From Desulfobacula sp. (lineage in GTDB: Bacteria > Desulfobacterota > Desulfobacteria > Desulfobacterales > Desulfobacteraceae), in assembly GCA_028280105.1 (NCBI GenBank), contig JANQML010000102.1:1-33497 (forward strand): DNA of 33,497 nt, read 5' to 3'. The position numbers and the translations under genes are program-made. The notes below the pieces were generated by a model, which was not told where the DNA came from, made no database searches, and saw nothing but the letters and a program-made list of their open reading frames with translations. Shown here piece by piece: positions 17,230-26,305 of the stretch (its first letter is position 1; each line of letters opens with the position of its first letter).

Positions 17230-19140
17230 ATGGGAAAAACTATAGGAATAGATTTGGGTACAACCAATTCATGCGTATCTGTAATGGAAGGAAACGAAAG
17301 TAAAATTATCATGAATCAGGAAGGCGGGCGAACAACACCGTCGGTGGTGGGGATTTCCGATACCGGCGAACGGCTGGTCGGCCAGATCGCCAAGCGGCAG
17401 GCCATCACCAATCCGGAAAACACGGTGTTCGGGGTTAAAAGATTGATCGGCCGGAAATTCAGTTCATCCGAGGTTCAAAACGATATCCGGGTTCTACCGT
17501 TTATTATTGAAAAAACAGGGGCCGATGATCTCTGTATCAACCTCAGGGGCAGGAAACACACTCCGGTGGAAATATCCTCCTTTATCCTTGCCGATATCAA
17601 GAAATCTGCCGAGGCTTATCTGGGCGAAACCGTAACCGATGCAATCATCACCGTTCCCGCTTATTTTGATGACGGCCAGCGGCAGGCCACAAAAGATGCC
17701 GGCAAAATCGCCGGTCTCAATGTGCTCAGGATCATCAATGAACCGACGGCTGCCTCGCTGGCATACGGCCTTGAAAAAAACAGAGAAGAGAAGATAGCGG
17801 TCTTTGATCTGGGTGGGGGCACCTTTGATGTCTCGGTTTTGGAAATCGGCGACGGCGTCTTTGAAGTGAAATCAACCAACGGAGACACCCATCTGGGCGG
17901 TGAAGATTTTGATAACCGTATCATTGAATATTTGTCGGATGAATTCCTCAAAGAGCAGGGAATCGATTTAAAAAAGGATAAAATGGCGTTGCAGCGCTTA
18001 AAAGAAGCCGCTGAAAAAGCCAAAATGGAATTGTCCGCTGCCATGGAGACCGATGTGAATCTGCCCTTTATTACGGCGGACGGGTCCGGTCCTAAACATT
18101 TGAATATAAAAATTACCCGGGCCAAGCTGGAATCCCTGGTTGAAGAACTGTTGACTAAGATAGAGGCACCGTGCCGGACCGCACTCAAGGATGCCGGGTT
18201 GTCGGCTTCCGACATCCATGAAGTCATTCTGGTCGGCGGAATGACCCGGATGCCGGCGGTTCAGAAACGGGTAAAACAGATATTCGGCCGGGAACCCAAT
18301 AAAGGGGTGAACCCGGACGAAGTGGTCGCACTGGGGGCGGCTGTCCAGGGAGCGGTTCTGAGCGGAGACCTTGAGGATGTTCTGTTACTGGATGTCACCC
18401 CCTTATCTTTGGGGATTGAAACGCTGGGCGGTGTGATGACCAAGCTGATTGAAAAAAATACCACCATACCGATTCAGAAAACCCAGACCTTTTCCACTGC
18501 CGAAGACAACCAATCGGCCGTATCCATCCAAGTCATGCAGGGAGAAAGAGAGATGGCTGCCGACAACAGGCCGCTGGGCCGGTTTGAACTTGTCGGAATC
18601 CGGCCGGCACCCCGGGGAACCCCGCAGATTGAAGTCACGTTTGATATCGATGCCAATGGTATTGTCAATGTTTCTGCAAAGGATTTGGCAACCGGAAAAG
18701 AACAATCCATCCAGATCACATCTTCATCCGGGCTTTCAAATGAGGAAGTGGACCGCTTGATTAAAGATGCTGAAATGCATGCGGATGCAGACCGGAAGAA
18801 AAAGGAGGACGTGGAGGTCCGAAATACGGCCGATGCGTTAATTCACAGAGGTGAGCAGACCCTGGGTGAACTGGGACAAAAAATCGATCCTTTGCTTCGA
18901 ATGGAGATAGAAGGGGCTGTCAGCGATTTAAAACAGGCACTTAAATCCGAAGATACCCAAAGCATCCGTAACCGGACCGACGGGTTAAATCAACTCCTGC
19001 ATAGACTATCGCAGGATATGTATCAGCGTCCGGACGAATCCGTAAGGCAGGACCGCTCAGACGGGAGTCACAACTCTTCAGGGGCGAACGGTTCATCAAC
19101 GGATGATGTGGTGGATGCGGAATTTGAAGAGGTCACCTAA
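17230..19140 (+). CDS. dnaK: Molecular chaperone DnaK (Hsp70)
   Basis: The 636-aa protein is a full-length Hsp70: an N-terminal ATPase domain (about residues 1-385, with [54 protein letters not shown] and [11 protein letters not shown]), a substrate-binding beta domain (about 390-505), and a helical lid ending [11 protein letters not shown] like typical DnaK tails. It folds client proteins with DnaJ and GrpE in the cytoplasm. Neither partner gene is adjacent, which is unusual since grpE-dnaK-dnaJ are often clustered; this may be a second paralogue or a dispersed arrangement. A CAGGAGAA site precedes ATG 17230. A near-perfect hairpin lies between this gene and the convergent binding-protein gene, and the stop region is tandemly duplicated. 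Confidence 0.96.
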   Translation: MGKTIGIDLGTTNSCVSVMEGNESKIIMNQEGGRTTPSVVGISDTGERLVGQIAKRQAITNPENTVFGVKRLIGRKFSSSEVQNDIRVLPFIIEKTGADDLCINLRGRKHTPVEISSFILADIKKSAEAYLGETVTDAIITVPAYFDDGQRQATKDAGKIAGLNVLRIINEPTAASLAYGLEKNREEKIAVFDLGGGTFDVSVLEIGDGVFEVKSTNGDTHLGGEDFDNRIIEYLSDEFLKEQGIDLKKDKMALQRLKEAAEKAKMELSAAMETDVNLPFITADGSGPKHLNIKITRAKLESLVEELLTKIEAPCRTALKDAGLSASDIHEVILVGGMTRMPAVQKRVKQIFGREPNKGVNPDEVVALGAAVQGAVLSGDLEDVLLLDVTPLSLGIETLGGVMTKLIEKNTTIPIQKTQTFSTAEDNQSAVSIQVMQGEREMAADNRPLGRFELVGIRPAPRGTPQIEVTFDIDANGIVNVSAKDLATGKEQSIQITSSSGLSNEEVDRLIKDAEMHADADRKKKEDVEVRNTADALIHRGEQTLGELGQKIDPLLRMEIEGAVSDLKQALKSEDTQSIRNRTDGLNQLLHRLSQDMYQRPDESVRQDRSDGSHNSSGANGSSTDDVVDAEFEEVT

Positions 19141-19163
19141 TCTGGAAGAAGTCATCTAATCTG
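19126..19163. repeat. 19-bp imperfect tandem duplication at the dnaK stop
   Basis: GAAGAGGTCACCTAATCTG (19126-19144) is followed directly by GAAGAAGTCATCTAATCTG (19145-19163), differing at two positions. The first copy contains the dnaK stop codon. It looks like a replication-slippage product. Confidence 0.8.
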
Positions 19164-19169
19164 GTGATT

Positions 19170-19231
19170 GACGGTTTGAAGGCATTTTTAAACCGGCGGA
19201 AAACATGCCCTTAAAAATGCCTTGAACCGTC
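19170..19231. terminator. Bidirectional hairpin between dnaK and the convergent SBP gene
   Basis: Arms at 19170-19191 and 19211-19231 (GACGGTTTGAAGGCATTTTT and its near-complement, one mismatch and one bulge) enclose a 19-nt loop. The A/T-rich inner ends and the position between converging genes fit a shared terminator, although the U-tract is inside the stem and not after it. Confidence 0.6.
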
Positions 19232-19238
19232 GATTTAT

Positions 19239-20210
19239 TCACTGGATGTCGTGAAAATCCATTTTTACGATGGTGCTGAAATCGGGCAGTCGGTCGATTA
19301 TCCTCTCTTCTTTCAGAAACCGGGCCGTCTGATGGAGACTGTCCAGGATCGGCCGGTCCAGCCGAAGCCCGTATTGATGGCGTTTTATTACCTTTTGAGC
19401 GGTTGCCGCGGATAAGCCGGTTTGAACGGACATGATCCGGGCGGTCTCTTTTGGATACTGTGAAATGAAATCCTCGGCTCTTTTCATGGCCTTGACGAAC
19501 TTTTCCATCTCCGTCTTTTTGCGGCCCAGCCATTCCCGATTCCCAAGGATCATAATGGGGTATTGGTTGCCCAGGCCGCCCAGGCTGGCTAATTCCACCG
19601 CTCCCCTTTGTTCGGCCAGTGACGGGGTGGGCTCGCTTGCGGCGAACGCATCAATTGATCCGGCCAGCAGGGCATCCACCATGGTGGGAGGGGTTAAATC
19701 CATCAGCCGGATACTTCCCGGGGAGATCCCGGATCCGGTAAGGGCGGCGAGCAATCCCCCATAGGTCGAGGTGCCTTTTTTTACGGCCACCCGTCTGCCT
19801 TCCAAATCGTTAAGCGTCTGCAGGGTCGAATCTTTGCCGACCATGATCCGGTGGCGATGTTCGCCGGTGGCATGGCTGGCCATGATGGTGAATTTATCAC
19901 TGCGCGTCATCATGATAATTGCCGTTGTATCCCCCATGGCTGCGATGTCGGCACTTCCCGAATAAAGCGCTTCCGCACTGGCCGGCCCGCTGCTGAACCG
20001 CAAGGCTTTTATCTCCAGACCCTGATCTTTGAAAAACCCTTTTTCATAGGCGATAATGGGAAGAACACTGCCGATTCTGTCCTGGAAAGCAAACCGGATA
20101 TTCAAAGGTTTGGCAGAACCGTCTGCGGTCAAGGTCATATTGAGAATGAATCCTGACAACAATAAAACAATAAAAAAATGGTTTGTTTTAATCGGTCTCA
20201 ATCGTTTCAT
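19239..20210 (-). CDS. ABC transporter substrate-binding protein (SsuA/TauA/ThiY-like)
   Basis: The 323-aa protein has a basic N-terminus and hydrophobic signal segment (about residues 10-30). After it comes an NMT1/SsuA-like binding domain starting LNIRFAFQDRIGSVLPIIAYEKGFFKDQGL. The GSADIAAMGDTTAII segment and the KGTSTYGGLL and PPTMVDALLAGSIDAFAASEP segments are typical of nitrate/sulfonate/taurine/thiamine-precursor binding proteins. The gene is four bases after the ATPase gene, in one operon with permease and cobO. An AGGTGA ribosome site precedes ATG 20210. The substrate is unknown; the SsuA superfamily covers sulfonates, nitrate, riboflavin precursors and more. Linkage to cobO raises the possibility of a methylated compound or corrinoid-related ligand, which is inference. 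Confidence 0.87.
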   Translation of the reverse strand: MKRLRPIKTNHFFIVLLLSGFILNMTLTADGSAKPLNIRFAFQDRIGSVLPIIAYEKGFFKDQGLEIKALRFSSGPASAEALYSGSADIAAMGDTTAIIMMTRSDKFTIMASHATGEHRHRIMVGKDSTLQTLNDLEGRRVAVKKGTSTYGGLLAALTGSGISPGSIRLMDLTPPTMVDALLAGSIDAFAASEPTPSLAEQRGAVELASLGGLGNQYPIMILGNREWLGRKKTEMEKFVKAMKRAEDFISQYPKETARIMSVQTGLSAATAQKVIKRHQYGLRLDRPILDSLHQTARFLKEERIIDRLPDFSTIVKMDFHDIQ

Positions 20211-20214
20211 GGAG

Positions 20215-20994
20215 TCACCTATTCGTAAAAATTTGGGGCTGAATGCAACAGGGCTGTCGGGCCAGATCGTTGCGAAGCCTGTTTTTCAATGACAGAAACC
20301 CGGGTGTTGAGCGGCTTCGGGAACGGTTCCGTGCCACCTGAAAATCCGTAAAAATACCGACAGAGGCCTTTCCCAGGATGATGATCCGGTTGGCAAGGTA
20401 TGCGGCTTCCTCCACGCTGTGGGTCACATAAATGACGGTCTGCCGGTAATCGGACCAGACGCGCAACAGTTCATCCTGAAGCCGCTCCCTTGTATTGGCA
20501 TCCAAGGCGCTGAACGGTTCATCCATGAGCAGCACCTTGGGTTCAAGTGCCAGAACGCGGGCAATGGCGACCCGTTGCCGCATACCGCCCGACAGGGTGT
20601 GCGGGTATTTGTCCGCATGATCCAAAAGACCCATCTGATCCAAATGGGTCCGTACGGTCTCATCACGGTTTGCACGATTTTTCCCCGTGAATTTTAAACC
20701 GAACTCAATATTTTTTTTCACCGTCAGCCAGGGAAAGAGGGTGGCTTCCTGGAATACGACCCCCCGATCCGGCCCGGGTTCGGATATGTCGGTGTTGTCC
20801 AGCATGACCCTGCCGCTTGACGGAAAAATAAATCCGGCAACCAGGTTTAAAAGGGTTGTTTTTCCACATCCGGAAGGACCCAATACACAGAGGAATTCTC
20901 CCTTGGAAACAATGAGATTAATATCCGATAGAACCGGGGAGTTCCGGCCGGTTTGATTGTGATAGGTTTTGTTTACATTCTGAAACGTGATCAT
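20215..20994 (-). CDS. ABC transporter ATP-binding protein (SsuB/TauB-like)
   Basis: The 259-aa ATPase energises the neighbouring permease. Walker A GPSGCGKTT, Q-loop FQEATLFPWLTV, signature LSGGMRQR, Walker B VLLMDEPFSALD and the H-loop YVTHSVEEA are all intact and closest to the SsuB/TauB group. I chose ATG 20994 because it overlaps the permease stop as ATGA, a classic coupled arrangement, and the family starts here (MITFQNVNKTY). The longer frame from 21018 has no ribosome site. The C-terminal tail (about 30 residues, rich in Arg and Ser) is less conserved. Confidence 0.93.
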   Translation of the reverse strand: MITFQNVNKTYHNQTGRNSPVLSDINLIVSKGEFLCVLGPSGCGKTTLLNLVAGFIFPSSGRVMLDNTDISEPGPDRGVVFQEATLFPWLTVKKNIEFGLKFTGKNRANRDETVRTHLDQMGLLDHADKYPHTLSGGMRQRVAIARVLALEPKVLLMDEPFSALDANTRERLQDELLRVWSDYRQTVIYVTHSVEEAAYLANRIIILGKASVGIFTDFQVARNRSRSRSTPGFLSLKNRLRNDLARQPCCIQPQIFTNR

Positions 20995-21785
20995 TGTTTT
21001 TCCGGTATCAAAGACCATGTGCGAACCGTCTTTTTTTCGATCTGTTTTAAAAACAGGTGTTCAAATAAAAGACCGATGATACAGATAACGGCAATACAGA
21101 CAAAAGAAGAGGCATAATCCAGGGTCCACCGGGCCTGAATGATGGCATACCCGAGCCCGGTTCCCGTTCCCACGACCATTTCGGCTGCCACCAATACCCG
21201 CCACCCGGTTCCCAGGCCGATCCGAAAGCCGCTCAACATGGACGGCAGAGCACCCGGGATAAGCACGGTGAAAAATAAGGCGTTCTCCTTAGCCCCCATC
21301 ATCCGGGCAGCCTGAATAAGCCGGATGTCGATAAGCTGTATGCCTGCCAGGGTATTGATGGCAATCGGGGCAAACCCGGCAATGGCAATCATAAAAATGG
21401 TTGCGGTCTCTCCGATTCCGAAAAGAAGAATGGCCACGGGAATCCATGCCAGCCCCGGAACCAGTATAAGAAGCTGCGGAATTTTCGAGGTAAGGGTTTC
21501 AACCCATTTAAACCGTCCGGCTGCCAGGCCGTATCCGACACCCAGAACGGCGGCGATTGAAAATCCGATCAGCCATCTCTGAAGGCTGATCAGGGTGTGG
21601 GCATAAAGGGAATGGCTTAAAAGCGCCTCCCCGCGAATCAGTGTTGACAATCGGCTGAAGGTCTGCCAGGGAGTGGGGAAACTGACACCGCGAAAAAATT
21701 CAACCCATTGCGCAACAACCTGCCACAGACACAAGACAATCAATACCGGAACCAGGGTATGCAGTATCTTTTTTAGTAGAATCAT
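20991..21785 (-). CDS. ABC transporter permease (SsuC/TauC-like)
   Basis: The 264-aa inner-membrane protein has about six hydrophobic segments and the cytoplasmic-loop motif GAKENALFFTVLIPGALPSMLSGFRIGLGTGWR (written here only to name the EAA-type loop, about residues 155-187). This is typical of SsuC/TauC permeases. Stop and ATPase start overlap by four bases. I prefer ATG 21785; a TTG six bases upstream is the only alternative. Its ribosome site is weak, suggesting translational coupling to cobO, which ends about 40 bp upstream. Confidence 0.9.
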   Translation of the reverse strand: MILLKKILHTLVPVLIVLCLWQVVAQWVEFFRGVSFPTPWQTFSRLSTLIRGEALLSHSLYAHTLISLQRWLIGFSIAAVLGVGYGLAAGRFKWVETLTSKIPQLLILVPGLAWIPVAILLFGIGETATIFMIAIAGFAPIAINTLAGIQLIDIRLIQAARMMGAKENALFFTVLIPGALPSMLSGFRIGLGTGWRVLVAAEMVVGTGTGLGYAIIQARWTLDYASSFVCIAVICIIGLLFEHLFLKQIEKKTVRTWSLIPEKQ

Positions 21786-21826
21786 TATCAATGGCCGACA
21801 TCATTTCGCCCCTTTGTTAAAGGCCT

Positions 21827-22342
21827 TTATTTTTCAATTCCAACCCTTGCTTTGACTCCCTGTTTGAAATAATGTTTGATTTCGTTCAGTTCAACCACAT
21901 GATCGGCCCGGTCTATTACAGTTTGGCTTGCACCTCTTCCGGTGACCACCAGCTCCACATGATCCGGCTTCATATCAAACAGAGTCAGCAGATCCTGTTC
22001 AGAGATGATTCCGTACTTGACCGCGATGTTTCCCTCATCCATAACGACCAGGTCGTGTCTGCCGTTTTCAAGAACGGCTTTTATCTTTTTATATCCGCTG
22101 ATACCGGCCTGGACATCTTCCGGCGAGGGCCGGTTCTTGACGAATTTTCCAAGACCGTAGTGCTCAACCGTAATCTGATCCGGGAACTGCTTTAAAGCCG
22201 CGATTTCGGAATATTTGCCCGATTTTAAAAATTGTCCGATAAATACGGTTTTCCCGGAACCCACGGCTCTTACGGTATATCCTAAAGCGGATGTGGTTTT
22301 TCCTTTGCCTTTGCCGGTGTATATCCGAATCTGTCCCTGCAT
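21827..22342 (-). CDS. cobO: Cob(I)yrinic acid a,c-diamide adenosyltransferase (CobO/BtuR)
   Basis: The 171-aa protein is a CobO/BtuR/CobA-type ATP:corrinoid adenosyltransferase. It adds the 5'-deoxyadenosyl group to reduced corrinoid in the late cobalamin pathway or in corrinoid salvage. The P-loop is IYTGKGKGKTTSALG (residues about 7-21), followed by the VVMDEGNIAVKYG Walker-B-like segment and VTGRGAS near the end, all family marks. ATG 22342 has an excellent AAAGGAGG site. It is the first gene of an operon with the SsuCBA-like transporter. The location upstream of an importer and close to corrinoid methyl-transfer genes suggests a role in supplying adenosylcobalamin or in scavenging corrinoids. 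Confidence 0.92.
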   Translation of the reverse strand: MQGQIRIYTGKGKGKTTSALGYTVRAVGSGKTVFIGQFLKSGKYSEIAALKQFPDQITVEHYGLGKFVKNRPSPEDVQAGISGYKKIKAVLENGRHDLVVMDEGNIAVKYGIISEQDLLTLFDMKPDHVELVVTGRGASQTVIDRADHVVELNEIKHYFKQGVKARVGIEK

Positions 22343-22741
22343 CAAACGCCTCCTTTTTCACCGGTAATCAAATAGTTGCATTCTTTTATGCACCGTTGCG
22401 CAGATTGCCTTTAAAAGCAGCATAACAACAGTTTTATCAATGGGTATATAGTCCAAAAGACGATTTTATTTCTTAACAAGACTATTTTGATCAGTAAAAG
22501 CGGTATGGATGGCTGCAAAGACGAATGGAATCCATTTTAGCCCAATCGTTTTTATGGAAAGTTACCAGGCAAAAGTCCGGCAAATCGGTCGGATTGAACC
22601 GGATTCTTTTACCGAAACCGGGTCTGCACAAAATGCGAAACTGAAATAAAAAGATATTTTAAGTATGATTGGGGTTGATTTTATGACTTGCTGCTGATTT
22701 TATATAAAGAAGATTACAACCTATAAAAGAACTGGCAGATT
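22343..22741. other. Divergent intergenic region between cobO and the histidine kinase
   Basis: About 400 bp with no credible gene. It should contain the promoters of both divergent units. I see only a small dyad TGCAT-TCTTTT-ATGCA near 22377 and no recognisable riboswitch, which is notable beside cobO. Confidence 0.5.
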
Positions 22742-24703
22742 ATGGTTGATCTACACAATAAAAGCATTGCTGCAGTCTTAAATAATCTTTCAGAAGCGTT
22801 CATGATCATGGATGCAAACGGTAGAATTGACTTCCTGAATTCCGTTGCAGAGGATATATCCGGGTATACCAACAAAGAGGCTAAAGGGATGCGCTGCAAT
22901 GATCTGTTTAAATCATCCGTATGTGACCATGACTGCTTTTTTAAAAACGATACCTGCTCAAAAAAGACCTGCAATACAAGAGAGCTGATCATTCATAATA
23001 AAAACGGATGTCCGATCTGGGTGGAATGTACCACATCGGCTATTGTTGACACGGACGGGACCGTTGCCGGTGCGGTTGATGTGTTTAAGGATATATCAAA
23101 AATCAGGATGCTCAAAGAGAATCTTAAGGTATCTGAATATAAATATCGCCGTCTCTTTGAAAGTACCAAAGATATGATTTTCATTACCTCTCAAAGCGGA
23201 CGGTTACTGGATTTTAACCAGGCTCTGGTGGATCTTCTGGGGTATCGGAAAAAAAAAGAACTCTATGCACTTGAATTCATCGAAAAACTATTCATTGATG
23301 AAATGCACTGGCAGGTTTTTAAAAGCCAGATCAAACTGAACGGGTATGTAAAGGACTTTGAAGCGGGGTTTAAAACAAAAGAAGGTACCCGGCTGCATTG
23401 CAGTTTAAGTGCCAATGCTGTCAAGGACGATCATGGCAATATTCTCGGATACGAAGGCATTGCAAAAGATATCACCGCCCGGATGGATTCTTTCAGAAGC
23501 TTGTATAAACATCACCAGGAGCTGCGGCTGCTCAATACGATTGCCGTAACCATGAACAGTGTTCAGGACCTTGATGAAGTCCTTGATATTGCGCTGAATG
23601 AAGTTATGGCACTGTTGGACTTTTCCATTGGTGCCATTTTTTTGATCAACCATGAAAAACATACGTTTGAGCTCCGGGCTCAGACAGGATTTATAAAACG
23701 GCTGTATATCAAACCTGAGAATCTGGAGTTTCACGATAAAGAACTTGAGGCGTTTTTACTCGGTGCTGATAATTTTGTAACCCCCAAATCCATATTCCCC
23801 TCTTTTAGAATTTCCCTGAATATTTCAAAATTAAAAAAATCGATCACACTGACCTGTTTTTTGATCACTGAAAAAGAAAAACCGTCCGGTTTTATGGCGT
23901 TCTGGATCAAGGATGAAGAGGCCCTGTCCATTGAAGACTTCCATCTTCTCGGATCGCTCGGTAATTTTGTAGGGGGGGCGATTGCAAACATTAATTTGAT
24001 AGAAACCGTTCAAAAACACCGGGAAGAACTCAAACGGGTAACTGCCCAGTTGTTTCATTCCCAGGAGACCGAATGCAAACGGATTTCCCGTGAGCTTCAC
24101 GATGAAACCGGTTCTTCTTTAATCGGTATCAATTTAAAGTTGGATGCGGTTGAAAACAAGATTTCAGGAGATGCCTTTGAAATACGGTCCATGCTCCGTC
24201 AGATTAAGGGGCAGATTAATGCGACATATCTGGGGATGCGGCGTATTTCCCACCGGCTCCATCCCGCCCTGTTAACCGATTTGGGACTGGAACCGGCACT
24301 GGATCAGTATATATCCGAGATTACCGAACAATCCGATCTGGTCGTCTCATTTAAAATGATCGGGTTCTCGGACCGGATTAATGCCGATATTGAAACCGTG
24401 CTCTACCGGTTTTCCCAGGAAGCGCTTTCAAATACCCTGAAACATGCCCATGCCAAAGCATTTAAATTGTCTATAATCAAAGGATATCCGTCGATTATTT
24501 TTGTTGCGGAAGACGACGGAGTCGGGTTTGACCCTGATACGGACCAGCATGAAAGACCGTCACTGGGACTCTTATCCATGAGAGAAAGAGCCATTACCCA
24601 GGGGGGGAAGTTTGACCTTCGAACCGCTCCTGGAGAGGGTACCCGTATCCGGATTGAAATTCCGATATTTAAACGGGAACTGTCACAAAAAGAATGTGTT
24701 TGA
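22742..24703 (+). CDS. PAS-PAS-GAF sensor histidine kinase, NarX/DegS (HisKA_3) type
   Basis: The 653-aa kinase appears cytoplasmic (no transmembrane helix). In order it has PAS1 (about residues 8-120), PAS2 (about 133-250), a GAF domain (about 265-420), a HisKA_3 dimerisation/phosphoacceptor domain with H453 in RELHDETGSSL, and an ATPase domain (about 550-645) with NTLKHAHA, DDGVGFD and GLLSMRERA. PAS1 holds seven cysteines (C52, C61, C65, C72, C77, C90, C96), suggesting a redox or metal centre. The NarL-type regulator gene starts 19 bp downstream and is the evident partner. Genes for a corrinoid protein and a sigma-54 activator come next, so the system may sense a substrate or redox state relevant to methyl transfer. 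Confidence 0.92.
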   Translation: MVDLHNKSIAAVLNNLSEAFMIMDANGRIDFLNSVAEDISGYTNKEAKGMRCNDLFKSSVCDHDCFFKNDTCSKKTCNTRELIIHNKNGCPIWVECTTSAIVDTDGTVAGAVDVFKDISKIRMLKENLKVSEYKYRRLFESTKDMIFITSQSGRLLDFNQALVDLLGYRKKKELYALEFIEKLFIDEMHWQVFKSQIKLNGYVKDFEAGFKTKEGTRLHCSLSANAVKDDHGNILGYEGIAKDITARMDSFRSLYKHHQELRLLNTIAVTMNSVQDLDEVLDIALNEVMALLDFSIGAIFLINHEKHTFELRAQTGFIKRLYIKPENLEFHDKELEAFLLGADNFVTPKSIFPSFRISLNISKLKKSITLTCFLITEKEKPSGFMAFWIKDEEALSIEDFHLLGSLGNFVGGAIANINLIETVQKHREELKRVTAQLFHSQETECKRISRELHDETGSSLIGINLKLDAVENKISGDAFEIRSMLRQIKGQINATYLGMRRISHRLHPALLTDLGLEPALDQYISEITEQSDLVVSFKMIGFSDRINADIETVLYRFSQEALSNTLKHAHAKAFKLSIIKGYPSIIFVAEDDGVGFDPDTDQHERPSLGLLSMRERAITQGGKFDLRTAPGEGTRIRIEIPIFKRELSQKECV

Positions 24704-24722
24704 AAATATAGATAAGGAATAC

Positions 24723-25400
24723 ATGAGGAAAAAAAAAATAATCACCATTGTCATAGCAGATGATCATACCATTGTCCGGGAAGGACTGATGCGGCTGTTA
24801 AAGGAAGAAAACGGCATGAGCGTCGTAGGGGAGGCCCGGGATGGGAGAGAGGCGGTGAATCAGGTGTTGTCCCTGGAGCCGGATGTGGTGATAATGGATA
24901 TTGCCATGCCCAAGCTCAACGGTATTGAGGCCAGCAGGCAGGTCAAACAATCGGATAAAAAAACAAAGATTATTATTCTCTCCATGCATGACCACAGCCG
25001 ATATATCAGAGAACTTTTGGGCATCGGCGTTTCAGGCTATCTGTTGAAAAACTCAGCCAGCAAAGATATTGTAAAAGCGGTCATCAAAGCCATGAAAGGG
25101 GAGACGTATCTGAGCCCGTCCATTTCCACACGGGTCATCGAAGACTATGTGGAGTTAAACCGGAAATCCCTTGAAGACGAGTTGTACGACTCTTTGTCCA
25201 ACCGGGAAAGAGAAGTTTTTCAGATGATGGCCGAAGGCAGCTCCACCAAAAAAATCGCCGAAACATTATGCGTCAGCCCGAGTACGATTAAATCCCACCG
25301 TTCGAATATTATGGAAAAATTGAAAATGGACAACCTCTCCCAATTGATTCAATATGCTATTCAATTAGGAATTATCGATGTCCATTTCGGTTCGTCCTGA
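24723..25400 (+). CDS. NarL/FixJ-family response regulator
   Basis: The 225-aa regulator has a receiver domain (about residues 6-125, acidic pocket D13/D14, phosphoacceptor D59 in VVIMDIAMP, and K109 in LLKNSASK) and a LuxR-type HTH (about 158-220, SNREREVFQMMAEG and STIKSHRSNIMEKL). ATG 24723 follows an AAGGAA site. The frame is open further upstream, but that part overlaps the kinase gene and lacks family sequence. It is co-transcribed with the HisKA_3 kinase and probably phosphorylated by it. Confidence 0.95.
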   Translation: MRKKKIITIVIADDHTIVREGLMRLLKEENGMSVVGEARDGREAVNQVLSLEPDVVIMDIAMPKLNGIEASRQVKQSDKKTKIIILSMHDHSRYIRELLGIGVSGYLLKNSASKDIVKAVIKAMKGETYLSPSISTRVIEDYVELNRKSLEDELYDSLSNREREVFQMMAEGSSTKKIAETLCVSPSTIKSHRSNIMEKLKMDNLSQLIQYAIQLGIIDVHFGSS

Positions 25401-25555
25401 TTTTGACTTATCCTGCCGGTCTTATCTAAAATTTGCGTTTGTTTACCGCCACATCGCTATCTTTGAAATACCGGCTTTTGCGCCGTTCTTTGTGGCGTTT
25501 CCACGTTTTTATATCCCATTTCAGATACTAAATTTAAAAAAAGTTAAGTTGACAG

Positions 25556-25572
25556 CCGGCAGATTATATGCC
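25556..25572 (+). promoter_or_regulatory. Candidate sigma-54 promoter of the corrinoid-protein gene
   Basis: CCGGCAGATTATATGCC has GG (25558-25559) and GC (25570-25571) separated by exactly 10 bp, matching the invariant -24/-12 pairs of TGGCAC-N5-TTGC, with three mismatches elsewhere. It lies 36 bp before the preferred start of the corrinoid gene, and a sigma-54 activator is encoded just downstream. Confidence 0.4.
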
Positions 25573-25606
25573 AGAGATAAAAGTAGTATTTAGGGGGGAT
25601 ACAGCC

Positions 25607-26281
25607 ATGTCAACGCATGAGAATATCTTATCTGCGTTACGAAATGCAGTAGTCTCGTTTAGGGCCGATGATTGCCGGGCAGCCGCATTCAAGGCGCTTG
25701 AACTTGGGATGGATCCCCGGGATGCCATCTTGGACGGACTGGCCGTGGGCATGGAAAAAGTGGGTGTATTGTATGACACCAGCGTTTATTTTGTACCCGA
25801 AGTACTGTTGAGTGCCGATGCGCTCTATGCCGGCCTGGAAATTTTACATCCCCACATGAAAAAAACAGCGTACCTTCCAAAGGCAACCCTTATTATCGGT
25901 TCGATTCAAGGGGATGTTCACGATATCGGAAAAAACCTTGTCAAAGTGATGTGCGATGCTGCCGGCTGGGAAATCCATGATCTGGGGTATGATGTTCCGC
26001 TTGATAGATTTGTTGAAAAGCAGATCGAAGTAGATGCGGATATTATCGCCATGTCGGCCATGATGACCACCACGATGATGGGAATGAAGAAGTTGATTTC
26101 CATGTTGAGAGAAAATCATTTGGACTGCCTGACCATGGTAGGTGGTGCCCCGGTGAATCAGGATATTGCCGATCTCTTCGGGGCTGACGGGTATGCAGAC
26201 TCTGCCGAAAAGGTGGTTCCGCTTGGGATTAAAATGATTCAGCGGTCCCAACGGATGCGGAAAAACCGCCGTAATGCATAG
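25607..26281 (+). CDS. Corrinoid (B12-binding) methyltransferase protein, MtaC/MtbC/MttC family
   Basis: The 224-aa protein is the corrinoid shuttle subunit of a three-component methyltransferase system. It has an N-terminal helical cap domain (about residues 1-85) and a Rossmann-like B12 domain (about 88-215) with GDVHDIGKNLVK, where H105 is the lower axial cobalt ligand. It also shows AMSAMMTTTMMGMK and VGGAPV, typical of MttC/MtbC proteins. Such proteins carry a methyl group from a methylamine, methylthiol, methoxy compound or betaine to a second methyltransferase. ATG 25607 follows a GGGGGG site; the in-frame ATG at 25568 would lie in the candidate sigma-54 promoter. The cognate substrate methyltransferase is not in the window. 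Confidence 0.92.
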   Translation: MSTHENILSALRNAVVSFRADDCRAAAFKALELGMDPRDAILDGLAVGMEKVGVLYDTSVYFVPEVLLSADALYAGLEILHPHMKKTAYLPKATLIIGSIQGDVHDIGKNLVKVMCDAAGWEIHDLGYDVPLDRFVEKQIEVDADIIAMSAMMTTTMMGMKKLISMLRENHLDCLTMVGGAPVNQDIADLFGADGYADSAEKVVPLGIKMIQRSQRMRKNRRNA

Positions 26282-26305
26282 CCGGTTTTTTTATACCCGT
26301 TTAAA

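Noticed and set aside
22377..22395. A dyad TGCAT-TCTTTT-ATGCA before cobO, checked as a regulatory RNA or terminator.
   Set aside because: The stem is only 5 bp, there is no U-tract and no cobalamin-riboswitch blocks are present.
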